This document shows, piece after piece, positions 15,698 through 23,524 of a DNA stretch of 40,840 nucleotides (its first letter is position 1; each line of letters begins with the position of its first letter). The notes beneath the pieces were generated by a model. The model did not search any database and was not told where the DNA came from. It saw only the letters and a program-made list of their open reading frames with translations. The stretch is from an uncultured PS1 clade bacterium (GTDB taxonomy: Bacteria; Pseudomonadota; Alphaproteobacteria; MED-G09), in contig CACBCD010000008.1 in NCBI GenBank assembly GCA_902537725.1, forward strand, positions 1-40,840, written 5' to 3'. The position numbers and the translations under genes are program-made.

Positions 15698-16999
15698 CTA
15701 AAGCTCTATTTTATCGGCTGTAGGCATTACATCATTTCCCAATTCACTATTTTTTCTTTCCTTGAAGGCATTCAAATCACCAATAGCTGCTTGCCAAGTG
15801 TAAAAATATTCCCTTCCCTCTATAGGAACAGGAAAACAACCAAAGCCAATTGGAAGAACAGCAAAATCTCCCTCGAATTCCCCAACTAAATATTTATCAA
15901 GAAAATCTACATAAATATCTTTTTTTTCTATAGGAACTATATCAAAGAAAGGTATTGCATCTCGTTTATTATTGATTTGGCCTAAAATTTCAGCAGGAAA
16001 CAATCCTCCAGTCCATCTAGCATTTATTTCAGTAATCGAAATCTCTCCATTTTTACCTATAAAAAAATCTATTCCACAATTACTCCCTTCGGGACTAGAA
16101 TAACCATGATAACGAGCATATTCCCCAACCTTAATTAATATTTTTTGATGCTCAGGAGATACTTTTACTGATTCTGATATAAGATTGCCTACCCAAAGAC
16201 CATCAGCAAAAAGAATCTTTCTTGTATTAGCGATTCTTATATCTTCATCGCTAATACAAAGATCAACAGTCATCTCAGTAAAGTTTACTAAATCAAGTTT
16301 TTCTTGAAGTAAGATAATCATCTCATCATCATACTCATCAACATAAAGACTAGCTTCTTGAACACTGTTTACAGAAGCTACATTTCTTGATCCTGCTAAA
16401 CCTAAAAGCTTAATAATTATTTTATTGTTATACCTTAAAAAGAAATCATAAACTTTTTGACTTTCAAGTTCTGACTTCTTAATAACTATCGTATCTGGAG
16501 TAGGAATTCCAAAACAAGGTGCATTCTCAGCAAAATGTTTTTTTGAATTTACATTTCTATTTATGCCCAAAAGTTCTTCGTCTTGATGAATCACAGCATT
16601 TGAACCACTTGTCATATATAAATTTACAACATCTACAATACCTTTATTTTGATTTACGTATTTAGCAACAGAGTCATAAAAATTTAATTTAGGGTGATAA
16701 CTATAATTTTCAATGGGTACTACTTGATCTACAAGGCGTTTATAAAAATTATGATATCTTAGAAGAGTTTTATTCCACTCTGGGCTTTTATATGAGTCAT
16801 AAACTGCTAAATGATCATGCGAGTTACCAACGCATGTAAGTGCAATTTGTAACATTGAGGTAAGTTCGACATTTGAAATATGATCTTCTTTTTGCTTTTC
16901 AGTAAGATTTTCAAGATCAAAAAAAAGTGAACAATCATCTCCCGCCATTGCAAAAAGTGATGAATATTTTAGACTTGGAAAAAAAGAACCTGCTTTCAT
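15698..16999 (-). CDS. Orphan ATP-grasp-domain protein
   Basis: The 433-residue protein has an ATP-grasp fold in its middle and C-terminal parts. The phosphate-binding lysine region is KIIIKLLGLAGSRNVAS (around residues 192-208). The metal-binding strand SITEINARWTGGLFPAEIL (about 332-350) carries the expected Glu-x-Asn-x-Arg. About 150 N-terminal residues form a pre-ATP-grasp-like region with LYMTSGSNAVIHQDEELLGI. ATP-grasp enzymes join a carboxylate to an amine or thiol through an acyl phosphate; this one could be a peptide ligase, but the substrates are unknown. No partner biosynthetic gene lies next to it. It is read from its own promoter after a 116-nt gap from the nitroreductase gene. 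Confidence 0.75.
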   Translation of the reverse strand: MKAGSFFPSLKYSSLFAMAGDDCSLFFDLENLTEKQKEDHISNVELTSMLQIALTCVGNSHDHLAVYDSYKSPEWNKTLLRYHNFYKRLVDQVVPIENYSYHPKLNFYDSVAKYVNQNKGIVDVVNLYMTSGSNAVIHQDEELLGINRNVNSKKHFAENAPCFGIPTPDTIVIKKSELESQKVYDFFLRYNNKIIIKLLGLAGSRNVASVNSVQEASLYVDEYDDEMIILLQEKLDLVNFTEMTVDLCISDEDIRIANTRKILFADGLWVGNLISESVKVSPEHQKILIKVGEYARYHGYSSPEGSNCGIDFFIGKNGEISITEINARWTGGLFPAEILGQINNKRDAIPFFDIVPIEKKDIYVDFLDKYLVGEFEGDFAVLPIGFGCFPVPIEGREYFYTWQAAIGDLNAFKERKNSELGNDVMPTADKIEL

Positions 17000-17115
17000 A
17001 ACTTACTCATATTTTTGACTATGTTCATACCAAATATTATGCTCTATAATAATCATAAATATACTAATAATATCTGTAAAGAACACCAAATTTAAAGATA
17101 GGTAATCTTACAAAT

Positions 17116-17787
17116 TTAAAAACCTTTAAAATTTACGACTTCTGAAACTGGTCTACGTTTTGAAACAACTTTATTTGCGGGAAAAGAAAAGTCAGGATAA
17201 CCCATGGCAACACAAATCATTATAGTTTCATCATCAGGAATATTTGCGTATTTTCTTACTACTGGTGATTGCATTATTCCCTGACTATTAATTACAGCAC
17301 CTAAACCTCTTGACCACCCAGCATTAACCAGACCATTTACAACAGCCCCACAATCGAATTTAGATATATCATCATCTTTAAGTGAACTATCAAATGTTAC
17401 AATTACTGCTACTGGTGCATCAAATTGTCTAAAACCTCTTAAAACCCAGTCATTTCTGGCTTCTTTATCATCCCTAGCAATGCCCATTTCCTTAAATAGT
17501 TGGATTGCTATCTCTATTTGTCTCTCACGATGAGGGCCTTCATACCCTAATGGAGATCTGATTTCTCTTGAAGGTGGAACGCCAGCTATATTTCTCTCTG
17601 TATTTTCTTTTCTAATATTATCAAGTATGTCACCTGTAACAACATGAAAGTGCCAAGGCTGAGTATTCATCGATGAAGGAGATCTTAATGCAAGTTCAAA
17701 GATTTCCTCGAGCAAATATCGTGAAACTAATTTTTGTTTAAACCCTCTAATACTTCTTCTACCCATAATGACTTCATCGAAATTCAT
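17116..17787 (-). CDS. Nitroreductase-family FMN oxidoreductase
   Basis: The 223-residue protein is a nitroreductase superfamily enzyme. It has MGRRSIRGFKQKLVSRYLLE at the N-terminus, RSPSSMNTQPWHFHVVTG (FMN and phosphate contacts) and a mid-protein FDCGAVVNGLVNAGWSRGLG helix. The ICVAMGYPD strand and KRRPVSEVV close the fold. It probably reduces quinones, nitro compounds or enones with NAD(P)H. It is about 40 residues longer than the YdjA-like enzyme at 2159 and belongs to another branch (NfsB/oxidoreductase-like). TGGAGACT precedes the start. It is divergent from the DoxX-like gene. Confidence 0.88.
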   Translation of the reverse strand: MNFDEVIMGRRSIRGFKQKLVSRYLLEEIFELALRSPSSMNTQPWHFHVVTGDILDNIRKENTERNIAGVPPSREIRSPLGYEGPHRERQIEIAIQLFKEMGIARDDKEARNDWVLRGFRQFDAPVAVIVTFDSSLKDDDISKFDCGAVVNGLVNAGWSRGLGAVINSQGIMQSPVVRKYANIPDDETIMICVAMGYPDFSFPANKVVSKRRPVSEVVNFKGF

Positions 17788-17881
17788 TTTTAGTCTCCAT
17801 TCATTTATATTATCTTATACATTTAAATAACTTTTTTGAAAGATAGTTAAATAAAAGTATTATTTTTATGGGAGAATATTT

Positions 17882-18280
17882 TTGGAAAATTTATTCAAAT
17901 TACCAAAAGGTATTAGAAAAAAAATTGTATTAATAGGGTTGGCAATTTTTTTTATTTATTTTGGCATAGATCACTTTATAAATCCTGACTTTTATCTTTC
18001 TATAATGCCACCCTCTTTTCCTCTTCATGAAGAAGCCGTCTATATAAGTGGTTTTTTTGAGATTATTGGTGGTATTGGTCTACTTTTTCATCGATTTCGT
18101 AAAATAGCTGGATGGGGGCTTTTTGCCTTATTAATTGCTGTCTATCCTGCAAATATTTATATGGCTATTACACCAAATGCATTTCCTGATATACCAGTTT
18201 ACATGCTTTATTTTAGGCTCGCTCTTCAATTTCTCTTTTTTTATTGGGCATATACTGTTACCAGAGAAAGTTATAATTAA
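17882..18280 (+). CDS. DoxX-like four-helix inner membrane protein
   Basis: The 132-residue protein has four hydrophobic helices (about 15-32, 50-67, 74-94 and 103-124). It also has DHFINPDFYLSIMPP, a DoxX/DUF417-like feature seen in small integral membrane proteins. The function is unknown; some relatives are linked to thiosulfate or quinone redox. It starts at TTG 17882 with GGGAGA 6 nt upstream, since an ATG at 17866 is in another frame. It is followed about 60 nt later by the RTX-like gene on the same strand. Confidence 0.72.
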   Translation: MENLFKLPKGIRKKIVLIGLAIFFIYFGIDHFINPDFYLSIMPPSFPLHEEAVYISGFFEIIGGIGLLFHRFRKIAGWGLFALLIAVYPANIYMAITPNAFPDIPVYMLYFRLALQFLFFYWAYTVTRESYN

Positions 18281-18341
18281 AATTATATCTATAGACAAAT
18301 TTAAAAAATTTATAAAAAATAATTAAAATCAAAGGAAAAAA

Positions 18342-19202
18342 ATGGCTACTTTAAATTTTAATTCTGGAAAAAATATTATTATCCCAACAGAAAACGATAT
18401 GACCTATAGAGGGTTAGGTGGAGATGATGTTTACATAATTTCTAAAGCTATAGAAAGTAATACAAAGATACAAATAATTGATACTGAAGGATCAAATACT
18501 ATCCAACTTATAGATGGTTTAACTATAGCAAATTCATTATTTACAAAAAATGCAACTAGATTAACCCTTTCAAACGGTTCAGAAATCACTATCAATGGTG
18601 CTGATAAATTCACATATGAAACAAGTGGAAATTCAACTACTGGAGATATTGGTCAAAAGTGGACTTACTCTGATTTTGTAAAAGGAATGGGGGTTACCGA
18701 AGGCCCTCCTGCTTCAGGCTCTAAAAACGGTACAATCAATCTATTAATTAATGATAATTTTAAAGTTCCCGAAGAGACTAATAATGATGACACTTCATCA
18801 AGTGAGTACACAATTATAGATATTGATGTATCATCCGACACTACAATTACGGCTACTAGTTCACCAGAAGATTTTCGTTACGAGGTAGGAACAGATGGTG
18901 TATCTGCAGAGGGTAGTTATGAGGTTATTATCGATGGGTTTGATAAGTCCAATGACAAACTTACACTAGTGCTTGTTGGTGGTGACTCAAATTTAACAAC
19001 TCAAGAATTTGATTCTATAGAAAATATTGAAGTAACTTCAAATCCTTTCAATGGAACTCAAATTTTCTTTGTATCACCTGCATCTAGCGATGATAGTGGA
19101 ACTCTAACATTATCAGGTATTGAAGAGACCTTTACAGAGTCAGGTCTTTGGACAGCAAATACATATAATGTTGAAATAATTGCTGATATTAATTTAGTTT
19201 AA
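18342..19202 (+). CDS. RTX-like secreted acidic beta-rich protein
   Basis: The 286-residue protein is acidic, has no cysteine and has no classic signal peptide. Near the N-terminus it has one RTX-like calcium-binding turn (GLGGDDVYII). Next come NTIQLIDGLTIANS and LTLSNGSEITINGADKFTYE, a module common in alphaproteobacterial type I-secreted surface proteins. The C-terminal half is Ser/Thr/Asp-rich beta repeats, and the end (NVEIIADINLV) is acidic and hydrophobic, like type I secretion signals. It may be an S-layer or extracellular adhesive protein, but this is inference. AAAGGAAA precedes the ATG. Its last 14 nt overlap the convergent hydrolase gene. No type I transporter is in the window. 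Confidence 0.65.
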   Translation: MATLNFNSGKNIIIPTENDMTYRGLGGDDVYIISKAIESNTKIQIIDTEGSNTIQLIDGLTIANSLFTKNATRLTLSNGSEITINGADKFTYETSGNSTTGDIGQKWTYSDFVKGMGVTEGPPASGSKNGTINLLINDNFKVPEETNNDDTSSSEYTIIDIDVSSDTTITATSSPEDFRYEVGTDGVSAEGSYEVIIDGFDKSNDKLTLVLVGGDSNLTTQEFDSIENIEVTSNPFNGTQIFFVSPASSDDSGTLTLSGIEETFTESGLWTANTYNVEIIADINLV

Positions 19203-20142
19203 TTTTTTTTAAACTTGTATAAGCCCTATCAATGAACATGCCACGCATTGATATCGTATTATACTTACTATCATAATCCTTTGTAATTTTTGAATTTAAA
19301 ACCGCTTCTAATGACTCCCCTTTTTTAATAGAGTTTAAAATTCTCTCTCTCATATTTTTTAACATCTTTACTGTATCTTCAATATCATTTCTCGATGCTA
19401 TGTCGCCATGCCCAGGCATTACAATAGTATTATCATCAATTAATAAAATAACATTCTCAAGAAATTCTATCATTCCATCCAAACTACCTCCATTATCAAC
19501 GTCAATAAAAGGATATGAATTAGAAAAAAAAACATCGCCCATGTGTATAGCATTTTGATTATTAAAGAGGATTACTGAATCACCAGTTGTGTGAGCAGAC
19601 CCAAAATGAAAAATATCTATTTTCTCATTGTTAAAAAAAAGGGACATACCTTTTTCATGTGTAATTACAGGTAATGCATTTGAAGGATATGGATTTTGTT
19701 GAAGCTTTTCGTTTAAACCATGATTAATTATTCCACCACTTTTCATATTTTTTCTTGCATTTGAATGGGAAATAATTTTTGTATCTTGTGGATTTATTAA
19801 AAGGTTTCCATCTGCATGATCCCAATGCCAATGGGTATTTATAGTATATATAATTTTGTCGTCAGTCAGTTTTTCTATGGCTTTCATTATTTTTGGAAAA
19901 ATAATAGGTATTTGACTATCTACAATAAGGACACCATCAACACCTGTGGATACAGCAATATTTCCTCCGAGACCATAAAGTAAAAAAAGACTGTCACTCA
20001 CTTTTTTGGTAGTAACCTCAGTTGTCTCTAAGTTACCCCAAGCATTTCTGGCCCATTCTTCAGTTGAAATTACCTTGCTGTAAGAAAAATTTGTATTAAA
20101 CAAAATTAGCAATAAAAACAGTGAATAAAGAAAGCCTCTCAT
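19189..20142 (-). CDS. Exported metallo-beta-lactamase-fold hydrolase
   Basis: The 317-residue protein starts with a signal peptide (about residues 1-22) and has a metallo-beta-lactamase fold. The zinc motif is NTHWHWDHADGN (HxHxDH), and further ligands lie in GSAHTTGDSVI and VMPGHGD. The family includes SoxH-like and quinoprotein relay hydrolases, glyoxalase II relatives and subclass B lactamases; this one resembles SoxH-type periplasmic hydrolases. The substrate is unknown. It converges with the RTX-like gene (14-nt overlap). The promoter region would be the AT-rich 20143-20198 stretch upstream. Confidence 0.87.
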   Translation of the reverse strand: MRGFLYSLFLLLILFNTNFSYSKVISTEEWARNAWGNLETTEVTTKKVSDSLFLLYGLGGNIAVSTGVDGVLIVDSQIPIIFPKIMKAIEKLTDDKIIYTINTHWHWDHADGNLLINPQDTKIISHSNARKNMKSGGIINHGLNEKLQQNPYPSNALPVITHEKGMSLFFNNEKIDIFHFGSAHTTGDSVILFNNQNAIHMGDVFFSNSYPFIDVDNGGSLDGMIEFLENVILLIDDNTIVMPGHGDIASRNDIEDTVKMLKNMRERILNSIKKGESLEAVLNSKITKDYDSKYNTISMRGMFIDRAYTSLKKIKLN

Positions 20143-20198
20143 TTAAAACTCCATAAACAAAATATAAAAATCATCATAATTTAATAAAAAAAAATTAC

Positions 20199-20234
20199 AA
20201 AAAAATAATGCCCAGAAAATTAATCCTGAGCATT
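20199..20234 (-). terminator. Rho-independent terminator of the TonB receptor gene
   Basis: On the minus strand, AATGCTCAG and CTGGGCATT form a 9-bp stem (one G-U pair) around a loop of about ten bases. It is followed by a run of seven T (20199-20205 read in reverse). It lies just after the receptor stop codon. Confidence 0.8.
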
Positions 20235-20260
20235 ACCAACCATACTAATTAAATAATAAT

Positions 20261-22675
20261 TTAAAATTTATAGTTTATTTTCAGACCAAAATTTCTGCCT
20301 GGTAAAGGTACTTCATTCTTAACAAAAGAAGAATGATTTCTAGCAACCTCATCAAGAAGATTTCTTCCAAGCAATGATAAACTTATTTCATTTAGATTAT
20401 TAAGAACAAAAGTTTTTCTTAGAGAAAAATCTAGCATTTCATAGGCTTCAGTCATTGTTTCGCCTTCACCTATGTCGTTTTGCTTCTCAACATCCTTATA
20501 AGTAAGTTTTGCAGAAAGGTTATCTTCAGAATAAGAAAGAGCAAGAATATTTCTTGCAGGCACAATCCTTGGAATATTCATTCCATTTTTAAATTCACCT
20601 GAAACTGAATCTCTTCCAAGAGATAAAGTGAGGTTTCCTCTATTAAAATTGAAAACTTGACTTACTTCAATCTCATAACCTTCTAACTCAGCATCTCTTT
20701 GAAGAAAGTTTGCAAGAATTAAACCACCATGATCGTCGTGATCACCATGTTCTTCATGTTCTTCATGTTCTTCTTCAGTTTCATCTTGTAGATAAATATA
20801 ATTATCAATATTATTTCTAAAAATATTACCTCTTAAAGAGAAATTATTGTTTTGATAATAGACATTCAAATCAATATTATTAGCTGTCTCGGACTCGAGA
20901 TTAGTATTACCAACCTCAAATCGACCAGTAACAAGGTGTGCTCCGTTCATAAATAATTCAACTGGAGCAGGTGCTCTTTCAACCATAGAAAGACCTAAAC
21001 TCAATGTTAAACCATCTGTAACATCGCGAGATAAATTAACAGCAAAACTTGTTTCACTGAAATCTTTATTGAAAAACTCTATCTCTTCCTCATGCTCATC
21101 TTCGTCATGATGTTCTTCTTCGTCATGATGTTCTTCTTCATCGTGATGTTCATCTTCGTCATGATGTTCTTCTTCGTCATGATGTTCCTCTTCATGAGCA
21201 ATTGAACCTTTTCTTGATATATCATCGTATCTGATACCAAAATCAAGATGAAATAAATCAAATTCTTTTGATAGGTAATATCCTACAGACATTTCTTCGT
21301 TATCTGTTGGTCTCATAAATGCTTCAGCACCAATAATGGATATTTCTTCCTCAACATAATTAATAGAAAGTTTTTGATCTGCAAAAGTATTTGAAATATC
21401 AAAAATAAATCCATACTCTTTTGATTTATTTTCAAAATTTGTTGGACCTTCTGCATGACCATGTTCATCATGTTCGTCTTCTTCATGCTCGTCTTCGTCA
21501 TGATGTTCGTCTTCATCATGATGGCCCTCCTCTTCAGCATGCTGTTCAGTATGAAGATAATCTGAAGATCTGAAAAAATAATCAATTTTTTTCAAAAATG
21601 AATTATTGATTAAATATGAGCCTTCAACATCAAAAATATCAGATTCTGTATTAGAGAAAATTCTTTCACCTTCATGCTCATCTTTAGCATGATGCTCTTC
21701 TTCATCGTGATGTTCTTCTTCGTCATGATGTTCTTCTTCGTTATGCATACCATGGCCTTCATCACCATGGCCTTCATGACCTTCACCATGAAAAGGAACT
21801 CCAAAAAGACTCTCAGAGTTTCTATATGAAAGACCAAAATATCCCCAATCACCTGTCTTTGAAATTCCAAATCTTTGAGTAGTTGACTCAAAATCAGAAT
21901 TTTCTAAGTACCCAAGATTTTCTTCGTCATGATGTTCATCTTCATCATGATGCTCGTCTTCGTCATGATGCTCGTCTTCGTCATGATGCTCGTCTTCGTC
22001 ATGATGTTCGTCTTCCATATGAATTATTGCACCATTAGGAATATCGTAATTATCAAATTGAGAATCCTTATACGCCAGACTTACATTAAAACCACCAAAA
22101 TTATTTTGATATGAAATACTTCCAGACTCTCCATCATTAACAGACTGGCCTTCAAGACCAATATTAAGTCTTGATTCTTTAAAATCTTCTCTAGCTATTG
22201 TATTATCAATTATATTAACAATGCCTCCAACAGTTCCACTAGAGTATAGTAAAGATGATGGTCCCCTGACTATTTCAACTTGTTGAATATCATTTAAATC
22301 TACCTCATTCATGTGATCATCACCAATAGTCGAAACATCTCTTAAGGTTTTACCATTATTCATAATTCTCACTCTATTACCTGATAAACCTCGAATTATG
22401 GGATGGCCCACTGCGGAACCAAAATCTGATGACTGAACACCAAGAAGGTTATCTAGTGACTCACCTAAGCTTAAAGTTGTATCAAAAACTGTATCATTAC
22501 CTTCAATAACATGAATAGGATCGTCAAGATCCGATAGATTTGTATCAATGTAAGACGAGGTAACAATTATCTCATCAGTTACATCTGAAGCATCAACTGC
22601 TTCATTTGCATACAAGATTTTACTGTGTATTGTTAGAGCGCACACAAGTAAAAGCGCTATAATTAAATTTTTCAA
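20261..22675 (-). CDS. ZnuD-like TonB-dependent outer membrane receptor with His-rich loops
   Basis: The 804-residue protein is a TonB-dependent receptor: a signal peptide (about 1-23), a plug domain, then a 22-strand beta barrel ending in a Phe (GLKINYKF). In the plug, DDHMNEVDLNDIQQVEIVRG and LLYSSGTVGGIVNIID resemble ZnuD zinc receptors. So does the C-terminal NLLDEVARNHSSFVKNEVPL. Five long insertions are almost pure His, Asp and Glu, built on the unit HHDEDE or HHDEEE, and are likely extracellular loops that collect zinc or another divalent metal. They swell the protein beyond the usual 700-750 residues. It is the last gene of the MerC operon, 34 nt after the small His-rich gene. Confidence 0.93.
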   Translation of the reverse strand: MKNLIIALLLVCALTIHSKILYANEAVDASDVTDEIIVTSSYIDTNLSDLDDPIHVIEGNDTVFDTTLSLGESLDNLLGVQSSDFGSAVGHPIIRGLSGNRVRIMNNGKTLRDVSTIGDDHMNEVDLNDIQQVEIVRGPSSLLYSSGTVGGIVNIIDNTIAREDFKESRLNIGLEGQSVNDGESGSISYQNNFGGFNVSLAYKDSQFDNYDIPNGAIIHMEDEHHDEDEHHDEDEHHDEDEHHDEDEHHDEENLGYLENSDFESTTQRFGISKTGDWGYFGLSYRNSESLFGVPFHGEGHEGHGDEGHGMHNEEEHHDEEEHHDEEEHHAKDEHEGERIFSNTESDIFDVEGSYLINNSFLKKIDYFFRSSDYLHTEQHAEEEGHHDEDEHHDEDEHEEDEHDEHGHAEGPTNFENKSKEYGFIFDISNTFADQKLSINYVEEEISIIGAEAFMRPTDNEEMSVGYYLSKEFDLFHLDFGIRYDDISRKGSIAHEEEHHDEEEHHDEDEHHDEEEHHDEEEHHDEDEHEEEIEFFNKDFSETSFAVNLSRDVTDGLTLSLGLSMVERAPAPVELFMNGAHLVTGRFEVGNTNLESETANNIDLNVYYQNNNFSLRGNIFRNNIDNYIYLQDETEEEHEEHEEHGDHDDHGGLILANFLQRDAELEGYEIEVSQVFNFNRGNLTLSLGRDSVSGEFKNGMNIPRIVPARNILALSYSEDNLSAKLTYKDVEKQNDIGEGETMTEAYEMLDFSLRKTFVLNNLNEISLSLLGRNLLDEVARNHSSFVKNEVPLPGRNFGLKINYKF
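20726..20790 (-). repeat. His/Glu-rich repeat segment 5 of the TonB receptor
   Basis: Short in-frame repeats of HEEHEEHGDHDD type in the last third of the barrel, the most C-terminal of five such segments. They are more diverged than segments 1 and 4. Confidence 0.7.
21082..21198 (-). repeat. His/Asp/Glu-rich repeat segment 4 of the TonB receptor
   Basis: Five to six in-frame 18-bp units encode HHDEEE or HHDEDE in tandem. The units differ mainly at third codon positions and at the D/E choice. Length could change by slippage in steps of six residues. Confidence 0.85.
21454..21552 (-). repeat. His/Asp/Glu-rich repeat segment 3 of the TonB receptor
   Basis: In-frame tandem repeats encode HHDEDEHHDEDEHEEDEHDE followed by HGH, inserted between two barrel strands. 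Confidence 0.8.
21669..21790 (-). repeat. His/Glu-rich repeat segment 2 of the TonB receptor
   Basis: This segment has two parts: a Gly/His part (HGEGHEGHGDEGHGMHN) and then three tandem EEEHHDE-type units. It is one loop of the receptor. Confidence 0.8.
21920..22020 (-). repeat. His/Asp-rich repeat segment 1 of the TonB receptor
   Basis: Five nearly identical 18-bp units encode HHDEDE in tandem, in the first extracellular loop region after the plug. Several neighbouring units are identical at the DNA level, so they look recently duplicated. Confidence 0.88.
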
Positions 22676-22709
22676 TTTAAACTCCGTAATTAATTAATAA
22701 AAAAAGAAT

Positions 22710-22991
22710 TTAAATTTCTGGAGGAGCTCTTGAATGAAAGTTTATAAAAAACTGAGGAGTGTAATTATCTAGATTTTTAAAATTATTAAAATCAGATAAA
22801 AATAGCTTTTCTAATTTAATATCAACATTATCATCAAATAAATCATTGATACAAAAGTGGCACTCTGCTTCAGAATGACTAATATCATGTTCTTCATGGT
22901 GGTGAGATTCAAATGAAGAAACAGATAAAAAGAAAATTCCAGTTAGAATAATTAAATATTTTTTATGGAATGGATTGATAAATCTATTCAT
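22710..22991 (-). CDS. Small exported His-rich protein (DUF2946-like)
   Basis: The 93-residue protein has a signal peptide or single helix (about 11-28), then a metal-binding patch HHHEEHDISH, a CHFC pair, and the C-terminal SRAPPEI tail typical of DUF2946-like proteins. It may hold or hand over zinc or copper in the periplasm. ATG 22991 overlaps the MerC-domain stop (ATGAATAG, 8 nt); an in-frame GTG at 23000 would be a longer start. The TonB receptor starts 34 nt downstream. The role as a metal shuttle is inferred from context. Confidence 0.75.
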   Translation of the reverse strand: MNRFINPFHKKYLIILTGIFFLSVSSFESHHHEEHDISHSEAECHFCINDLFDDNVDIKLEKLFLSDFNNFKNLDNYTPQFFINFHSRAPPEI

Positions 22992-23394
22992 GGCAATCAC
23001 ATTCTAAATGATCACAAAGTTTGTAATTTTTATAATGAGAAAATGTTATTAAAATGGAACCAATAATTGTTAACAAAATTTCTCCAGAAATAGTTTTTAT
23101 GGATAATTCTATAAATAATGCAGAAACCAAAATTGCCAGTCCACTTAAACCAATAAAAAATATAAAAGAATTTTTATGATTATTTAAACCAACTATTAAA
23201 GCAAAAGAACTTACAGGAACCACTAAAAATAAAAGCATATAATGAATTAATTCACTATTTAAACTCACGGATATAAAACTAGATAATAGAATCATAAATG
23301 AAGGAAATAAAAGACAATGTAATAAACAGAGTGCTGAAATACCGATTGATACTTTATCTGAAACCTTTTGTGCGTATATTAATTGTGCAAACAT
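22984..23394 (-). CDS. MerC-domain inner membrane protein
   Basis: The 136-residue protein has four membrane helices and the MerC-type cysteine pattern: ISALCLLHCLLFPSFM in helix 1 and a C-terminal KLCDHLECDCHE with extra metal-binding Cys, His and Asp. MerC proteins carry metal ions such as Hg2+ across the inner membrane. In metal-acquisition operons, MerC-domain proteins probably carry zinc. I chose the ATG at 23394; the longer reading runs through the tRNA-Glu gene and is not credible. It is the first protein-coding gene of a three-gene operon with the His-rich protein and the TonB receptor. Confidence 0.82.
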   Translation of the reverse strand: MFAQLIYAQKVSDKVSIGISALCLLHCLLFPSFMILLSSFISVSLNSELIHYMLLFLVVPVSSFALIVGLNNHKNSFIFFIGLSGLAILVSALFIELSIKTISGEILLTIIGSILITFSHYKNYKLCDHLECDCHE

Positions 23395-23417
23395 ATCCCA
23401 TTCAACCTTATAAAAAC

Positions 23418-23492
23418 TGGTAGTCCCTAGGGGAATCGAACCCCTCTTTCCAGGTTGAAAACCTGGCGTCCTAACCGATAGACGAAGGGACC
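23418..23492 (-). tRNA. tRNA-Glu (anticodon TTC)
   Basis: The minus strand gives a 75-nt cloverleaf with encoded CCA (23418-23420). The anticodon loop TTTTCAA reads TTC. The T arm GGGGTTCGATTCCCC is perfect. It lies between recJ (32 nt upstream) and the MerC-domain gene (23 nt downstream), all on the same strand. Confidence 0.97.
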
Positions 23493-23524
23493 ACAGTTTC
23501 ATAAGCTTATATAGGTGTAATTCA

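Noticed and set aside
21082-22020. Regular 18-bp tandem units resembling a CRISPR array
   Set aside because: Units are contiguous with no spacers, in frame with the receptor gene, and vary at third codon positions.
21929-22114. Plus-strand reading frame through the TonB receptor repeats
   Set aside because: It is an artefact of the 18-bp repeats read on the opposite strand, low complexity Met/Phe/Val, and no ribosome-binding site; the minus-strand receptor is certain.
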